The notes under the pieces are model-generated. The model searched no databases. It saw only the letters and a program-made list of their open reading frames with translations, and was not told the DNA's origin. From Azorinus chamasolen (Eukaryota > Mollusca > Bivalvia > Cardiida > Solecurtidae): a stretch of 64,000 nt of DNA. Both the position numbers and the translations under genes were made by a program. The DNA is taken from positions 57,285,071-57,349,070 of the forward strand of contig OY755241.1 in assembly GCA_963576725.1 (NCBI GenBank), given 5' to 3'. How positions within the stretch are numbered: the first letter of the stretch is position 1; each line of letters begins with the position of its first letter. Positions 31,062-42,546 of this stretch are shown one piece after another.

Positions 31062-33155
31062 CAGCGCTCCAGATAGCGTCCGTACATCAGTAATGTACGG
31101 ATTTTACATGACCAAATACGGATTTGAAAAATCAGGTCACGTACCATGTACGTATTAATATACCGGGTACGGATATCATTTTGGTTTCGTCCGGATCGCT
31201 GATTTTCAATACCGATATTTTCGAATGACGAGCCGTGTAATACAAGTTTTAGGAAACTGATTACCTGCCTATGCTATAAATGACATCGCAAAAATGAGTA
31301 CCTATCTTCATCCGGGCGCTATTAGTGCGCTCTATCCAATATCGGAAACCAGTGTAAACAATATGGCTTTCCAACAAACCGAAAGCAAAATCTATCACCG
31401 ATAATATGGCGATTCTTTCCAAGACACGGACGAATCTAGCATTAATCCCACAAAAGAAATATCAGGACGATCTTAGATGAACGTATCCATATTAAGCGGT
31501 ATCGCTGTCAGAGAAGAAATTGCGCCATAGAGGTATGAAAGTGATGCCGAAAGCGGCAGTTTCAACTGAATCTGAATTTGTACTTCGCCCTATAAAGGCT
31601 TTTACACGACGGAATTTATTTATTGGTTTCGTCTTAGGCAGGTTAGAATTAAAATGAGACACGCCGTGACATAATGCGAAATCAGCGCTTAGCCTGGTAT
31701 TATAAATTGTGCAAAATAAGCCTGATGTTTATAGACAAATTGTTCATTCTAAAAGGTCATGGTATTGTGACTTGCTAAGCGGTCCATTTGTTTTTATGAG
31801 ATGTATAAACATGTACACCTCAAATCAGCAAGGCAATAGTATTCCTAAACTAATATGGTACTTCACTGTGTTCAGTTGCTTAATAATAATACATTAACAT
31901 ATTAAAGGACTTCATTGCAAGGATGATAGTGAAGTATTTCATTGCAAGGATAATAGAAACAAGAGCCACTATGGCTCTAAGGCGCTCACCAGAGTAGACC
32001 ATGTAAAACTGTTAATCTAAGGGATGTGTAGCCTCTACAGTGTTAACAAGATTTATCTATGATTTGACCTAGTGACCTAGTTTTGAACCCGACATGACCC
32101 ATATTGGAATTTGACCTAGATTTTATGAAGTCATACATTCTGATCAAATTTCAGTAAAATCCAGTAAGATTTGTAGCGTCAAGAGTGCTAACAAGGTTTT
32201 TCTATGATTTGACCTAGTGACCTAGTTTTTGTCTGCAGGTGACTCATATTCGGTCTTCATCTAATTTTCATGGAGACAAACATTGTGATAAAATTTCATG
32301 AAGATTAAATGAATTTTGTAGCCACTAGAGTGCTAACAAGGTTTTTCTATGATTTGACCTAGTGACCTAGTTTTTGACCGGACACGACCCACATTTGAAC
32401 TTGGCCTAGATTTCATGGACAAACATTGTGATCAAGTTTCTTGAAGATTAAATCAAATTTGTAGCCACTAGAGTGCTAACAAGGTTTTTCTAAGATTTGA
32501 CCTAGTGACCTAGTTTTTGACCCGACATGACCCAGATTCGAACTTGACCTAGATTTTATGGAGACAAACAATGTGATTAAGTTTCATGAAGATTGAATCA
32601 AATTTGTAGCCACTGGAGTGCTAACAAGGTTTTTCTATGATTTGACCTAGTGACCTAGTTTTTGACCCGACATGACCCAGATTCGAACTTGACCTAGATT
32701 AAATGGAGACAAACATTGTGATCAAGTTTCATGAAGATTGAATCAAATTTGTAGCCACTAGAGTGCTAACAAGGTTTTTCTAAGATTTGACCTAGTGACC
32801 TAGTTTTTGACCCGACATGACCCAGATTCGAACTTGGCCTAGATTTCATGGAGACAAACATTAAGTTTCATGAAGATTGAATCAAATTTGTAGTCACTAG
32901 AGTGCTAACAAACCAATTGTGGACGACGGACGGACGGACGGCGGACGGACGGACGGCGGACATCCATCGATCCTAAAAGCTCACCATGAGCACTTCGTGC
33001 TCTGGTGAGCTAAAAAGCCAACAGTGTCCGCAATACTTAGCGCATATTTTTTCATTGTAAAAAAAAAATTGTACTGAAAAAGAAATCTCGGTACTGATTA
33101 ATTTAAAAAATGATCAGTACCGTACTGATTTCACAAAAAATTATCTGGAGCACTG
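31062..33155. mobile_element. TIR-bounded transposon with 6-bp target duplication, interrupted by another element
   Basis: The left end CAGCGCTCCAGATA and the right end TTATCTGGAGCACTG are inverted repeats (13 of 15 match). The flanks are the direct repeat TATTTG at 31056-31061 and 33156-33161. The left part contains a possible decayed reading frame (MAFQQTESKIYHR then stop). The right part is mostly the inserted element at 31957-33016. A hAT-like origin is a guess from the CAG..CTG ends; hAT usually duplicates 8 bp. Confidence 0.6.
31957..33016 (+). mobile_element. Hairpin-ended element with DR2-type core, nested
   Basis: Left AACAAGAGCCACTATGGCTC, right CACCATGAGCACTTCGTGC and TCTGGTGAGCTAAAAA. 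Six units of about 145 bp each contain TGACCTAGTGACCTAG (starts near 32065, 32210, 32355, 32498, 32642 and 32790). (GACG)n and GGACGGCGGACG runs precede the right hairpin. Confidence 0.75.
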
Positions 33156-33465
33156 TATTTGGAAATGGGAATGTTCCATTTGAACTTTCAGGGGACAATG
33201 AGTTAAGGGGGTATAAAGAGGCAAATGTGTCAGGATAAAGGTGATGTGTGTACTCCACATGAAAAATGAAAAACCTTGGTTGCTCTAAAGAAATGCTCCG
33301 TACAAGATTTTTCAACAATTCAAGTCCAAAAATACTGAAGACAGAGTTACAGATCGTCTGCACTGCACTTGTTGTTAATGTGATCTATCTGTATATGAAA
33401 TTTGAAGTCAATAGCTTTTATACTTTAGAAGTTATGCTCCGGACAAACAAATTTTGACAAAAATA

Positions 33466-34746
33466 ACACAAGAGGGCCATGAAGGCCCTGATTTCGCTCA
33501 CCAGAGGATACTGAACCCAATACTTGAACCTAACCATGTTTTTCATGGATTTGACCTAGTGACCTACTTTTGAACCGGACATTATCCATGTTCCAACTTG
33601 ACCTAGATTTTGTCAAGAACATCATTAGGAGCAAGTTTGATGAAGAAACTATGGCCTCTAGTACGTCCACAAGATTTTTGATCCGACATGACCCATTTTC
33701 AATCTTGACCTAGATTTTGTAAATACTGTACCAACATTTAGAGCAAGTTTGATGAAGATCGACTTAAAACTGTGGCCTGTAGTACTTCCACAAAGTTTTT
33801 CGAGGATTTGACCTAGTGACCTACTTTTCGACCGGACATGACTCATTTTCAAACTTGACCTAGATTTTGACAAGAACAACACTTGGAGCAAGTTTGATGA
33901 AGATTGGCTTGAAACTATGGCCTCTAGTGCGTCTACAAGGGTTTTCTAGGATTTGACCTAGTGACCTACTTTTTGATCAGACATGACCCATTTTTGAACT
34001 TGACCTAGATTTTGTCAAGAACAACATTTGGGGTAAGTTTGATGAAGATTGACTCAAAACTGTGGCCTCTATTGCATCCTCAAGGTTTTTCATGGATTTG
34101 ACCTAGTGACCTACTTTTTGACCGGACATGACCCATTTGCAAGCTTGACCTAGATTTTGTTAAGAACAACATTTGGAGAAAGTTTGATGGAGATTGGCTT
34201 GAAACTATGGCTTCTAGAGCGTCCACAAGGTTTTTCCAAGATTTGACCTAGTGACCTACTTTTTGACTGGACATGACCCATTTTCGAACTTGACCTAGAT
34301 TTTGTCAAGAACAACATTTTGGGTAAGTTTGATGGAGATTGACTCAAAACTGTGGCCTCTAGAGCGTCCACAAGGTTTTTCTAGGGTTTGACCTAGTGAC
34401 CTACTTTTTGACCGGACATATCCCATTTTCAAACTTGGCCTAGATTCTGTCAAGAACAACATTTGGAGCAAGTTTGATGAAGATTGGTTCAAAACTATGG
34501 CCTCTAGAGTGTCCACAAGGTTTTTCTAGAATTTGACCTAGTGACCTACTTTTTGATCGGACAAGACTCATTTTCGAACTTGACCTAGATTTTGTCAAGA
34601 ACAACATTTGTGGTAAGTTTGATGAAGATTGACTAAGAATTGTGGTCGCTAGATCGGTAACGAACAAATTGTGGACGGACGGACGGACATACGGACAAAA
34701 GGCGATCCTAAAAGCTCACCCTGAGCTTCGCTCAGGTGAGCTAAAA
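33466..34746 (+). mobile_element. Hairpin-ended element with DR2-type core
   Basis: Left AAGAGGGCCATGAAGGCCC, right CACCCTGAGCTTCGCTCAGG and TGAGCTAAAAA. Eight units of about 145 bp, seven with TGACCTAGTGACCTACTTT (one unit, near 33665, has lost it). The minus-strand frames here are repeat artefacts. Confidence 0.75.
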
Positions 34747-35260
34747 AGGCAATAACTCCAAAAAAACTGAAGACAGAGTTATGGATCTTGTACATTGCAC
34801 TTGTGTTTAATGTGATCTATCTGTGTATGAAGTTTGAAGTCAATAGCTTTTATTCTTTTGAAGTTATGCTCCGGACATGCCGAATCGGGACAAAAATGAC
34901 ATAAGGCAATAACTCCAAAAATACTGAAGCCAGAGTTACGGACCTTGTGCACTGCACTTTGGGTCAATGTGATCTATCTGTCTATGAAGTTTGAAGTCAA
35001 TAGCTTTTATACTTTGGAAGTTATGCTCCAGACAAGACAGACAGACAGGGTGACTCCAGTATACACATCCCCCCCCCTACCCCCAACTTTGTTTATGGGG
35101 GTATAAATAGGGTTTGCTTACACACACGCAAGCCACTGTGTAGTACAGACAATGTGATTGTTTAATAAATGCTTAAAATTTGGCTGAAATTAGAATAAAA
35201 TGTATACAACCACATATGCAATGCATAAAAGGTGAATCTAGGGCATGGTAGATTATAATA
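34747..35260 (+). repeat. Two tandem units of another core type
   Basis: Units begin GGCAATAACTCCAAAAA and contain 'tgtgatctatctgt' and 'gaagttatgctccgg'. A third related unit is at 33280-33440, on the other side of the element at 33466-34746, so that element seems to have inserted into this array. It ends GACAGACAGGGTGACTCC and a C-rich run. Confidence 0.6.
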
Positions 35261-35407
35261 AGAACCACATTGGCTCTAAATCGCTCACCTGACTCATAGC
35301 AATACATTTGACAATGTGGCATTTTAAGAAAAATGTTGTTTAAAATCTGACACAGAACGGTCACAATAGCTCACCATGAGCACTTCGTAGCTCAGGTGAG
35401 CTAAAAA
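35261..35407 (+). mobile_element. Deleted hairpin-ended element
   Basis: Has left and right ends of the family (ACATTGGCTCTAAATCGCTC and CATGAGCACTTCGTAGC then TCAGGTGAGCTAAAAA) but almost no core. It is useful for defining the ends. Confidence 0.65.
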
Positions 35408-35781
35408 TTATTGGGCTGTTAACTCTAAAATATTGCAAACTCATTCAAAATATTTTTTCTCAAATTTTATCATTATCAATGTGTGTAATATGTTTATCTC
35501 TGGGTCCTAATGTTGAACAAATATAATAAAGGTGTAATTCGAATTACTAGCAATTCCTTTTGTTTAGGCAGTTCTATACACAGAGCTAGATAAGTATATT
35601 GCAAAAACACTAAAATAATGAAATTTGAGAAGAAATATTTTGAATAAAAGAGTCTGAATTTCCATACAAAATTTGTCTATCTTAGCTCATATCTTAAATT
35701 AGCTCATAAGAATTTCTGTCATATCATAACAGTCAGTTAAACAACTTTGTTATATACAGTTTTACTATCATATGATAATAA

Positions 35782-35787
35782 TTTATT
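35782..35787 (-). terminator. Poly(A) signal of the recombinase-like gene
   Basis: AATAAA on the minus strand, about 50 nt after the stop codon at 35837-35839, inside GGATAATAAATTATT. Position and strand fit the last exon. Confidence 0.45.
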
Positions 35788-35836
35788 ATCCTGACAGTGT
35801 TCATTAACTTCATCAACTGATTGACAGTCAATTAGC

Positions 35837-36060
35837 CTAACGGTCTGAATGAAAAAAAGTTTTCATTTTCTGTTTCTCAGTCATTATCCAATTATGGACC
35901 GTGTTCTTAATTTTTTTCCAGGACAGGTTCTGAAGAGCTGCATATTTGCGAGAAACCTTTTCACACTCAGCTTTCTGCAGTTCCCTTCTCATTTCTATAT
36001 TTGTTTTGAACAAAGTTTTCAGAAGACTGCGCTGAGCCTCTGTAAGTTTCACCACTTCTC
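35837..36060 (-). CDS. Last exon: C-terminal helical (SANT-like) domain of recombinase-like protein
   Basis: The acceptor GATATATTTCAG opens the exon in phase 1; the last base of the previous exon (A) plus GA gives Arg. About 74 codons follow to a TAG. The peptide has VVKLTEAQRSLLKTLF, then KAECEKVSRKY, then LSWKKIKNTVHNWI. I recognise the KAEC..W..IK..V.N.I pattern from the C-terminus of uncharacterised zinc-finger/recombinase-like proteins in molluscs, cnidarians and fish. It is basic and helix-rich, probably a DNA- or protein-binding module. The GTG codons near its start are not initiation sites. Confidence 0.65.
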
Positions 36061-36283
36061 CTGAAATATATCAAAACATTTCTTGAATCAGGTCATTTTG
36101 TTCATCAAAAAATTCATACAATAAAATTGGAGGTTTTTTTTAACCCCCCCCCCCCGCTCCTTCCAAGCATTCCTCTCTTCACTTAACTCATTCCTCCCTG
36201 GACTTCAAAATGGACACTTCCAATTAAGTCTAGTCCATTGTTGATTATTAAGGGTTGTTTTTACAATATATTGCAAAATTACA

Positions 36284-36353
36284 AACAGTGCAAACCCTGA
36301 TCAGAGGGCTGCTTTAGCAGCCCTCTGATCTGGGTCTACACTGTTTGCATAGG
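36284..36353. repeat. Near-perfect CAAACAG-family palindrome
   Basis: ACAAACAGTGCAAACCCTGA with TCAGAGGGCTGC pairs with GCAGCCCTCTGATCTGGG and TCTACACTGTTTGC around TTTA. It lies upstream of the last exon, within the intron. Confidence 0.75.
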
Positions 36354-36542
36354 ACAAGTGTACTCTATACAAGGTACACTTTTTGTAAATCATGTATGTA
36401 AGCGTTACTAGGGGTTAAAGGGTTAAATACTCTTTAAACGTTGGCACATAACACTTCATGTGAAATTGACCCATTCAGTAACATTTGGACCTAGCAAAGG
36501 CTTTGCTTTAATGCTTGATACATTTTTATATGAAAGATATGG

Positions 36543-36800
36543 GAACAAGAGCACCACTGAGCGGCACCAACGCTTGTCTGTTTAATTAGTAAGGTATGAA
36601 GTTTCATGTTGATACCTCTTATTTTGTTTGAGTAATCAGCTGAATTGAAGTTTTCCAAAAAAAACAAAGGGCCATTACTCCAAAATTTTGAAATTAAGAG
36701 TTTTGGTTCTTATGTAGGGGACTTCTCAATGCGTTCTATCCACCTATAAAGTTTCATTTTGATATCTCTTACACTTTTTTAGTAATAAGCTAAAATATAC
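36543..36800 (+). repeat. Element fragment beginning AACAAGAGCACCACTGAGCG
   Basis: A left end of a different subtype is followed by two units of 'aagtttcatgttgatacctctta' sequence. It runs directly into the 162-bp repeat element. Confidence 0.45.
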
Positions 36801-38316
36801 GCCCACGTGCGACATGTCGAGCCCGTCGCCCATTTACCAATAGTACATGCATAAGTTTGACTATTTCCATGACCTTAAAGCTACAGACCTGACTCTTGCA
36901 CACATCATCTGAACTAGAATTCCATTTCTGTCATGTTATTTTGAAATCTTTCCATGCAAATCTGAGAAAGAGCCTGGATAAACCAAGAAAGAAATGTGAC
37001 CTTGACCTTTCAGTTACCAACATGTTTTTTTATGAGCGACACATTATATCCAAGTCAGGTAAGAGCCCGGACAAGTAAAAAAATACATGTTTTTGACCTT
37101 TGACCTCTAAGTTTGACCTTGACCTTTCAGTTACTGACATGGTTTTTGCGCGCGACACGTCATACCTTTAAGACAGACATTTACTCCAAGTTATTTCAAA
37201 ATCCATTCATGGAGTTGCGAGTAAGAGTCCGGACAAGCCCAAAAATACATGTTTTTGACCTTTGACCTCTAAATATGACCTTGACCTTTCAGCTACTGAC
37301 GTGATTTTTGCGGGGGACACGCCATACCTTTAAGATAAACATTTATGCCACGTCATTTCAAAATCCATTCATGGAGTTCGGAGTAAGAGCCCGGAAAAGC
37401 CCCAAAATACATGTTTTTGACCTTTGAACTCTAAATATGACCTTGACCTTTCAGCTACTGACGTGATTTTTGCGCGCGACAAGCCGTATCTTTAAGACAA
37501 ACATTTATGCCACTTCATTTCAAAATCCATTCATGGAGTTCGGAGTAAGAGCCCGGAAAAGCCCAAAAATACATGTTTTTGACCTTTGAACTCTAAATAT
37601 GACCTTGACCTTTCAGCTACTGACGTGATTTTTGCGTGCAACAAGCCGTACCTTTAAGACAAACATTTATGCCACGTCATTTCAAAATCCATTCACGGAG
37701 TTCCGAGAAAAAGTCCGGACAAGCCCAAAAATACATGTTTTTGACCTTTGACCTCTAAGAATTACCTTGACCTTTCAGCTACTGATATGGTTTTTGCGCG
37801 TGACACGCCGTACCTTTAAGACAAACATTTATGCCACGTCATTTCAAAATCCATTCATGGAGTTCCGAGTAAGAGCCCGGACAAGCCCAAAAATACATGT
37901 TTTTGACCTTTGACCTCTAAGTATGACCTTGACCTTTCAGCTACTGATATGGTTTTTGTGCGTGACACGCCGTACCTTTAAGACAAACATTTATGCCACG
38001 TTATTTCAAAATCCATTCATGGAGTTCCGAGTAAGAGCCCGGACAAGCCCAAAAATACATGTTTTTGACCTTTGACCTCTAAGTTAAAGTATGACTTTGA
38101 CCTTTCAGCTACTGATATGGTTTTTGCGCGATACATGCCGCACCTGTAAGACAAACATTTATGCCAAGTCATTTCAAAAATCCATTCACGGAGTTCCGAG
38201 TTAGAGCCCGGACAAGACCGGACGGACAGACGGACGGACGGACGCACTAACATACACTCAAAACATGAGGACATTGTGACAACTATGTCGAGCTCTCCGC
38301 AAGCGGGCTCGACAAA
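36801..38316 (+). mobile_element. Element with 162-bp tandem core rich in DR1 sites
   Basis: Left GTGCGACATGTCGAGCCCGTC, right ACTATGTCGAGCTCTCCGC and GCGGGCTCGACAAAAA; the ends include inverted GTCGAGC. Core units repeat at 162 bp. TGACCTTTGACCT occurs intact at 37094, 37256, 37742, 37904 and 38066, and as TGACCTTTGAACT in two units between. Each unit also has ATGACCTTGACCTTTCAG. A right end of this type also occurs at 47010-47045. Confidence 0.7.
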
Positions 38317-38329
38317 AACCAAAAAAGGA

Positions 38330-40008
38330 AACAAGAGCCAGAATGGCTCTAAATCGCTCACCTGAGTCATACTGACATTATATAAAATAAGTTGACACCA
38401 ACTGAAACTATATGATAATGAATAGTATTGGTAAAGTACCTCTAGAAGTCACACCATGCCAAATATCAAAGTTTTGGCCATATTAGTTTCAGAGAAGAGG
38501 ATGTTTGAACTTTTCACTATATAACTTTGGGCTGGGTCATTTTTTATTCATGGGGCATAATTAGAACAATCTTGATTCGGGGCATATAGATGATGCTATA
38601 TGCCAAATATCTAAGCTGAGGGTACGTAACTATTGTTTATGACAACAAGGTTTTTAAAGTTTTCAGTAAAATTTGTGACCCCAGGGCGGGCCAATTTTGA
38701 CCCCTGGATCATAATTTCAACAATCTTGGTAAAAGTTCACCAAATGATGCTACATACCAAATATCACAGTTCTAGGCCTTTCAGTTTCAGACAAGAAGAC
38801 TTTTAAATTTTCACTATATAATCCTATGTAAAACTTGTGACCTCCGGGGCGGGGCCAATTATGACCCCAGGGGCAAACTTTGAACAATCTCTGTAGAGGT
38901 CCACTGGATGATGCTACATACCAAATATGGTAGCTGTAGGCCTTATGGATTTGACAAGAAGATTTTTAAAGATTTCAGTTAAATTTGTGACCCCCGGGGT
39001 CGGGTCGATTTTGATCCCTGCGCTATAATTTCAACAATCTTGGTAAAGGTTCACCAAATGATGCTACATACCAAATATCACAGTTCTAGGCCTTTCAGTT
39101 TCAGACAAGAATACTTATAAAATTTTCACTATATAATCCTATGTAAAACTTGTGACCCCCGGGGCGGGGCCAATTTTGACCCCAGGGGCAAACTTTGTAC
39201 AATCTTTGTAGAGAACCACTAGATGATGCTGCATACCAAATATGGTAGCTCTAGGCCTTATGAATTTTGACAAGAAGATTTTTAAAGCTTTCAGTTAAAT
39301 TTGTGACCCCCGGGGCGTGGTCAATTTTGACCCCTGGGCTATAATTTCAACAATCTTGGTAAAGGTTCACCAAATGATGCTACATACCAAATATCACAGT
39401 TCTAGGCCTTTCAGTTTCAGACAAGAAGACTTTTAAATTTTTTACTATATAATCCTATGTAAAACTTGTGACCCCCGGGGCGGGGTCAATTTTGACCCCA
39501 AGGGCAAACTTTGAACAATCTTTATAGAGATTTTCTAGATGATGCTACATACCAAATATGATAGCTCAAGGCCTTATGGATTTTGATAAGATTCTTAAAG
39601 TTTTCACTATATAATCCTTTGTAAAACTTGTGACCCCCGGGGAGGGGCCAATTTTGACCCAGGGCCAAACTTTGAACAATCTTTGTAGAGGGCCATTAGA
39701 TGATTCTCAATACCAAATTTGGTAGTCCTAGGTCTTACAGTTTTTGAGATGATGATTTTTAAAGATTTCATTTTTTATTTACATTTGTTGCCATGGCAAC
39801 CAGAGTTCAGCATGGAATCAAATTCTTTGAACAACTTTGGTAGACGTTCACCCAAGGATCATTCCTGGCAAGTTTGGAAAAAATCCAACCAGCAGTTTAG
39901 GAGGAGATGTCGTTGAAAGAAAAAGTTGACGACGCACGACTGACGACGACGGACACAGGCCGATCACAATAGCTCACCTTGGCACTTCGTGCCAGGTGAG
40001 CTAAAAAG
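38330..40008 (+). mobile_element. Hairpin-ended element, 300-bp core
   Basis: Left AACAAGAGCCAGAATGGCTC, right CACCTTGGCACTTCGTGCC and AGGTGAGCTAAAAA. Units alternate between 'gatgctacataccaaatatcac' and 'gatgctacataccaaatatgg' halves and carry GACCCCCGGGGCGGGGCC. The right hairpin stem is GGCAC/GTGCC where other copies have GAGC/GCTC. Confidence 0.7.
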
Positions 40009-41029
40009 GCAAATAACTCCAACATTTGGAATAAAGAGTTATGGTTCTTATGTAGGGACATTCTAATAAATGAGAACAGACTTTTAACGCAAAACCTTAA
40101 CATTGACCTTTGAAGTCAAGGTCAAAGGTCAAAGTCATTAAACTGCAGTGCAACGTGCTGTACTTATTAAGGCGCATCAGCATGTTAAGTTTCTTGACAC
40201 TAGGAGCAGTAGTTAGTCCAGGACAAACTTTAACGCAAAACCTTAACTTTGACCATTGAGGACAAGGTCAAAGGTCACGGTCAATAAACTGCAGTGCAAC
40301 ATGCTGTACTCGTTAAGGTGCATCAGCATACGAAGTTTCGTGACTCTAGGTGCAGCAGTAAGTCCAGAATAGATTTCATCTGAGATTTACCAAAACATTC
40401 TTTCCGAAAAAGTTTCATGCAAATTAGGAACCAAAACAATGTGATCACTAGTGTTCACAATGTTTTTCTATAATTATTTAACATTGTGATCTAGTTTTTG
40501 AACCAACATGACCCACTTTCAATGCCATTCAAGATTTTATCAAGACAAATATTCTGACCAAGTTTCATGAAGATTAGGCTAAGACCTATAATATTTGATG
40601 AAACAACATGGCTCTAGCATATTTCTAAAGCAAAAATAATACCCTTCCATAACAACATAACTTTTAACCAATAATTGGTGAATTGTATCTGTGCAATTTT
40701 AACAGAAACTGCATTTATACACAAAACAATGTAATATTTGGCCCATTGACACATCAAAAGTCCTAGGACTATAACTTAAGACCTTCCTAGGACTAAACTT
40801 AGGACCGTTTCAACAAACCGGCCCTGCTGGTCTCGTTAATATTGATTTATTCTTTCATTTAAAAGTTAAAATATCAAGAGTGTTAAAGAATGATTAAATT
40901 CCGTTAAATAAATCCTGTAAGATTTTTCAACGACGAAGTAGACACTACTGGAAAGGGCAGTTTTGTATCTATTTGGATGAAAATCGAATTGACTATCAAA
41001 GAAGAAAAAAATAATGAAAATTTACTTAT
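40009..41029. other. Repeat fragments and unique sequence
   Basis: Two units of about 165 bp (40060-40380) contain AAGGTCAAAGGTCA-type runs and 'ctgcagtgcaacgtgctgtac'. 40760-40840 has inverted 'cctaggactataactta' and 'cctaggactaaacttaggacc' stretches. No gene is supported. Confidence 0.45.
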
Positions 41030-42540
41030 ACAAGAGGCCCATGGGCCACATTTCGCTCACCTGAGAATAGGGGCATAATTTGAAAATCTCTGTAACAGTT
41101 CACTAGATGATACTACATAACAAATATCATAAGTTTAAGTGCTTTCAGTTTTGGAGAAGAAGATTATTTACTATATAATCCTATGTAAAACTTGTGACCC
41201 CAGGGTGGTGCCAATTTTGACCCCAGGGGCATTATTTGAACAATCTTTGTAGAGGTCCATTAGATGATGCTACATACCAAAAATCACAGCTCTAAACCTT
41301 TTGGTGTCGGAGAAGAAGATTTTTTAAGTTTTTACTAAATAATTCTGAGTAAAACTTGTGACCCCGGGTTGGGGCCAAGTTCTACCCTAGGGGCATAATT
41401 TGAACAATCTATGTAGAGGTCCCCTAGATGATGCTACATACTAAACATTACAGCTCTACACCTTTAGGTTTCGAAGAAGAAGAATTTTTAAGTTTTGACT
41501 ATATAATTCTATGTAAAACTTGTGACCCTGGGGCGGGGTCAATTTTGACCCCAGGGGAAAAATTTGAACAAACTATGTAGAGGTCCACTAGATGATGCTA
41601 CATACCACATATCAAAGCTCTAAACCTTTGGATTTCGAAGAAGAAGAATTTTTAAGTTTTTACTATATATCCTATGTAAAACTTGTGACCCCCTGGGTGG
41701 GGCCAATTTTGACCCCAGGCGCATAATTTGAACAATCTATGTAGAGGTCCCCTAGATGATGCTACATACTAAACATTACAGTTCTACGCCTTTATGTTTC
41801 GAAGAAGAAGAATTTTTAAGTTTTGACATATATAATCCTATGTAAAACTTGTGACCCCTGGGGCGGGGTCAATCTTGACCCCAAGGAGAAAATTTGAACA
41901 AACTATGTAGAGGTCCACTACATGATGCTACATACTTAACATTATAGCTCTACGCCTTTAGGTTTTCGAAAAAGAATTTTTAAGTTTTTACTATATTATC
42001 CTTTGTAAAATTTGTGACCCCTGGGGCGGGGTCAATTTTGACCCCAGGGGCAAAATTTGAACAAACTATGTAGAGGTCCACTAGATGATGCTACATACCA
42101 AATATCACAGCTCTAAGCCTTTCGGTTTCGGAGGAGAAGATTTTTTAAGATTTTACTATATAATCCTATGTAAAGCTTTTGACCCCCGGGGCGGGGCCAA
42201 TTTTGACCCTAGGGGTATAATTTGAACAAACTTGATAAAGGACCTTTAGATGATGCTATGTGCCAAATATCTAAGCTCAGGCCCTTGTAGTTTTTGACAT
42301 GAAGATTTTTTAAGATTTTATTATTTTTTCACTTTGGTTGCCATAGCAACCAGAGTTCTACATTGCTTTCAATTCTTTGAACAAATTTGAAAGAGCTTGA
42401 TCTAAGGAACATTTGTGTTAAGTTTGGTTGAAATCTGTCAAGTGGTATAGGAGGAGATGTCATTTTAAGCAATTGTTAACGACGACGGACACAGGGCCAT
42501 CACAATAGCTCACCTTGAGCCTTTGGCTCAGGTGAGCTAA
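41030..42540 (+). mobile_element. Hairpin-ended element, 220-bp core
   Basis: Left CAAGAGGCCCATGGGCCAC, right CACCTTGAGCCTTTGGCTC and AGGTGAGCTAATAAA. Six units around 'agaggtccactagatgatgc' and GGGGCGGGGTCAATTTTGACC. It matches, in direct orientation, the inverted copy at 21370-22682. Confidence 0.7.
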
Positions 42541-42546
42541 TAAAGA

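Noticed and set aside
35849..36064. 71-residue plus-strand frame
   Set aside because: Antisense shadow of the last exon of the recombinase-like gene.
38017..38370. 117-residue minus-strand frame
   Set aside because: Spans the end of one repeat element and the start of the next; RPSVRLSVRS is the translated GGACGGACGG run.
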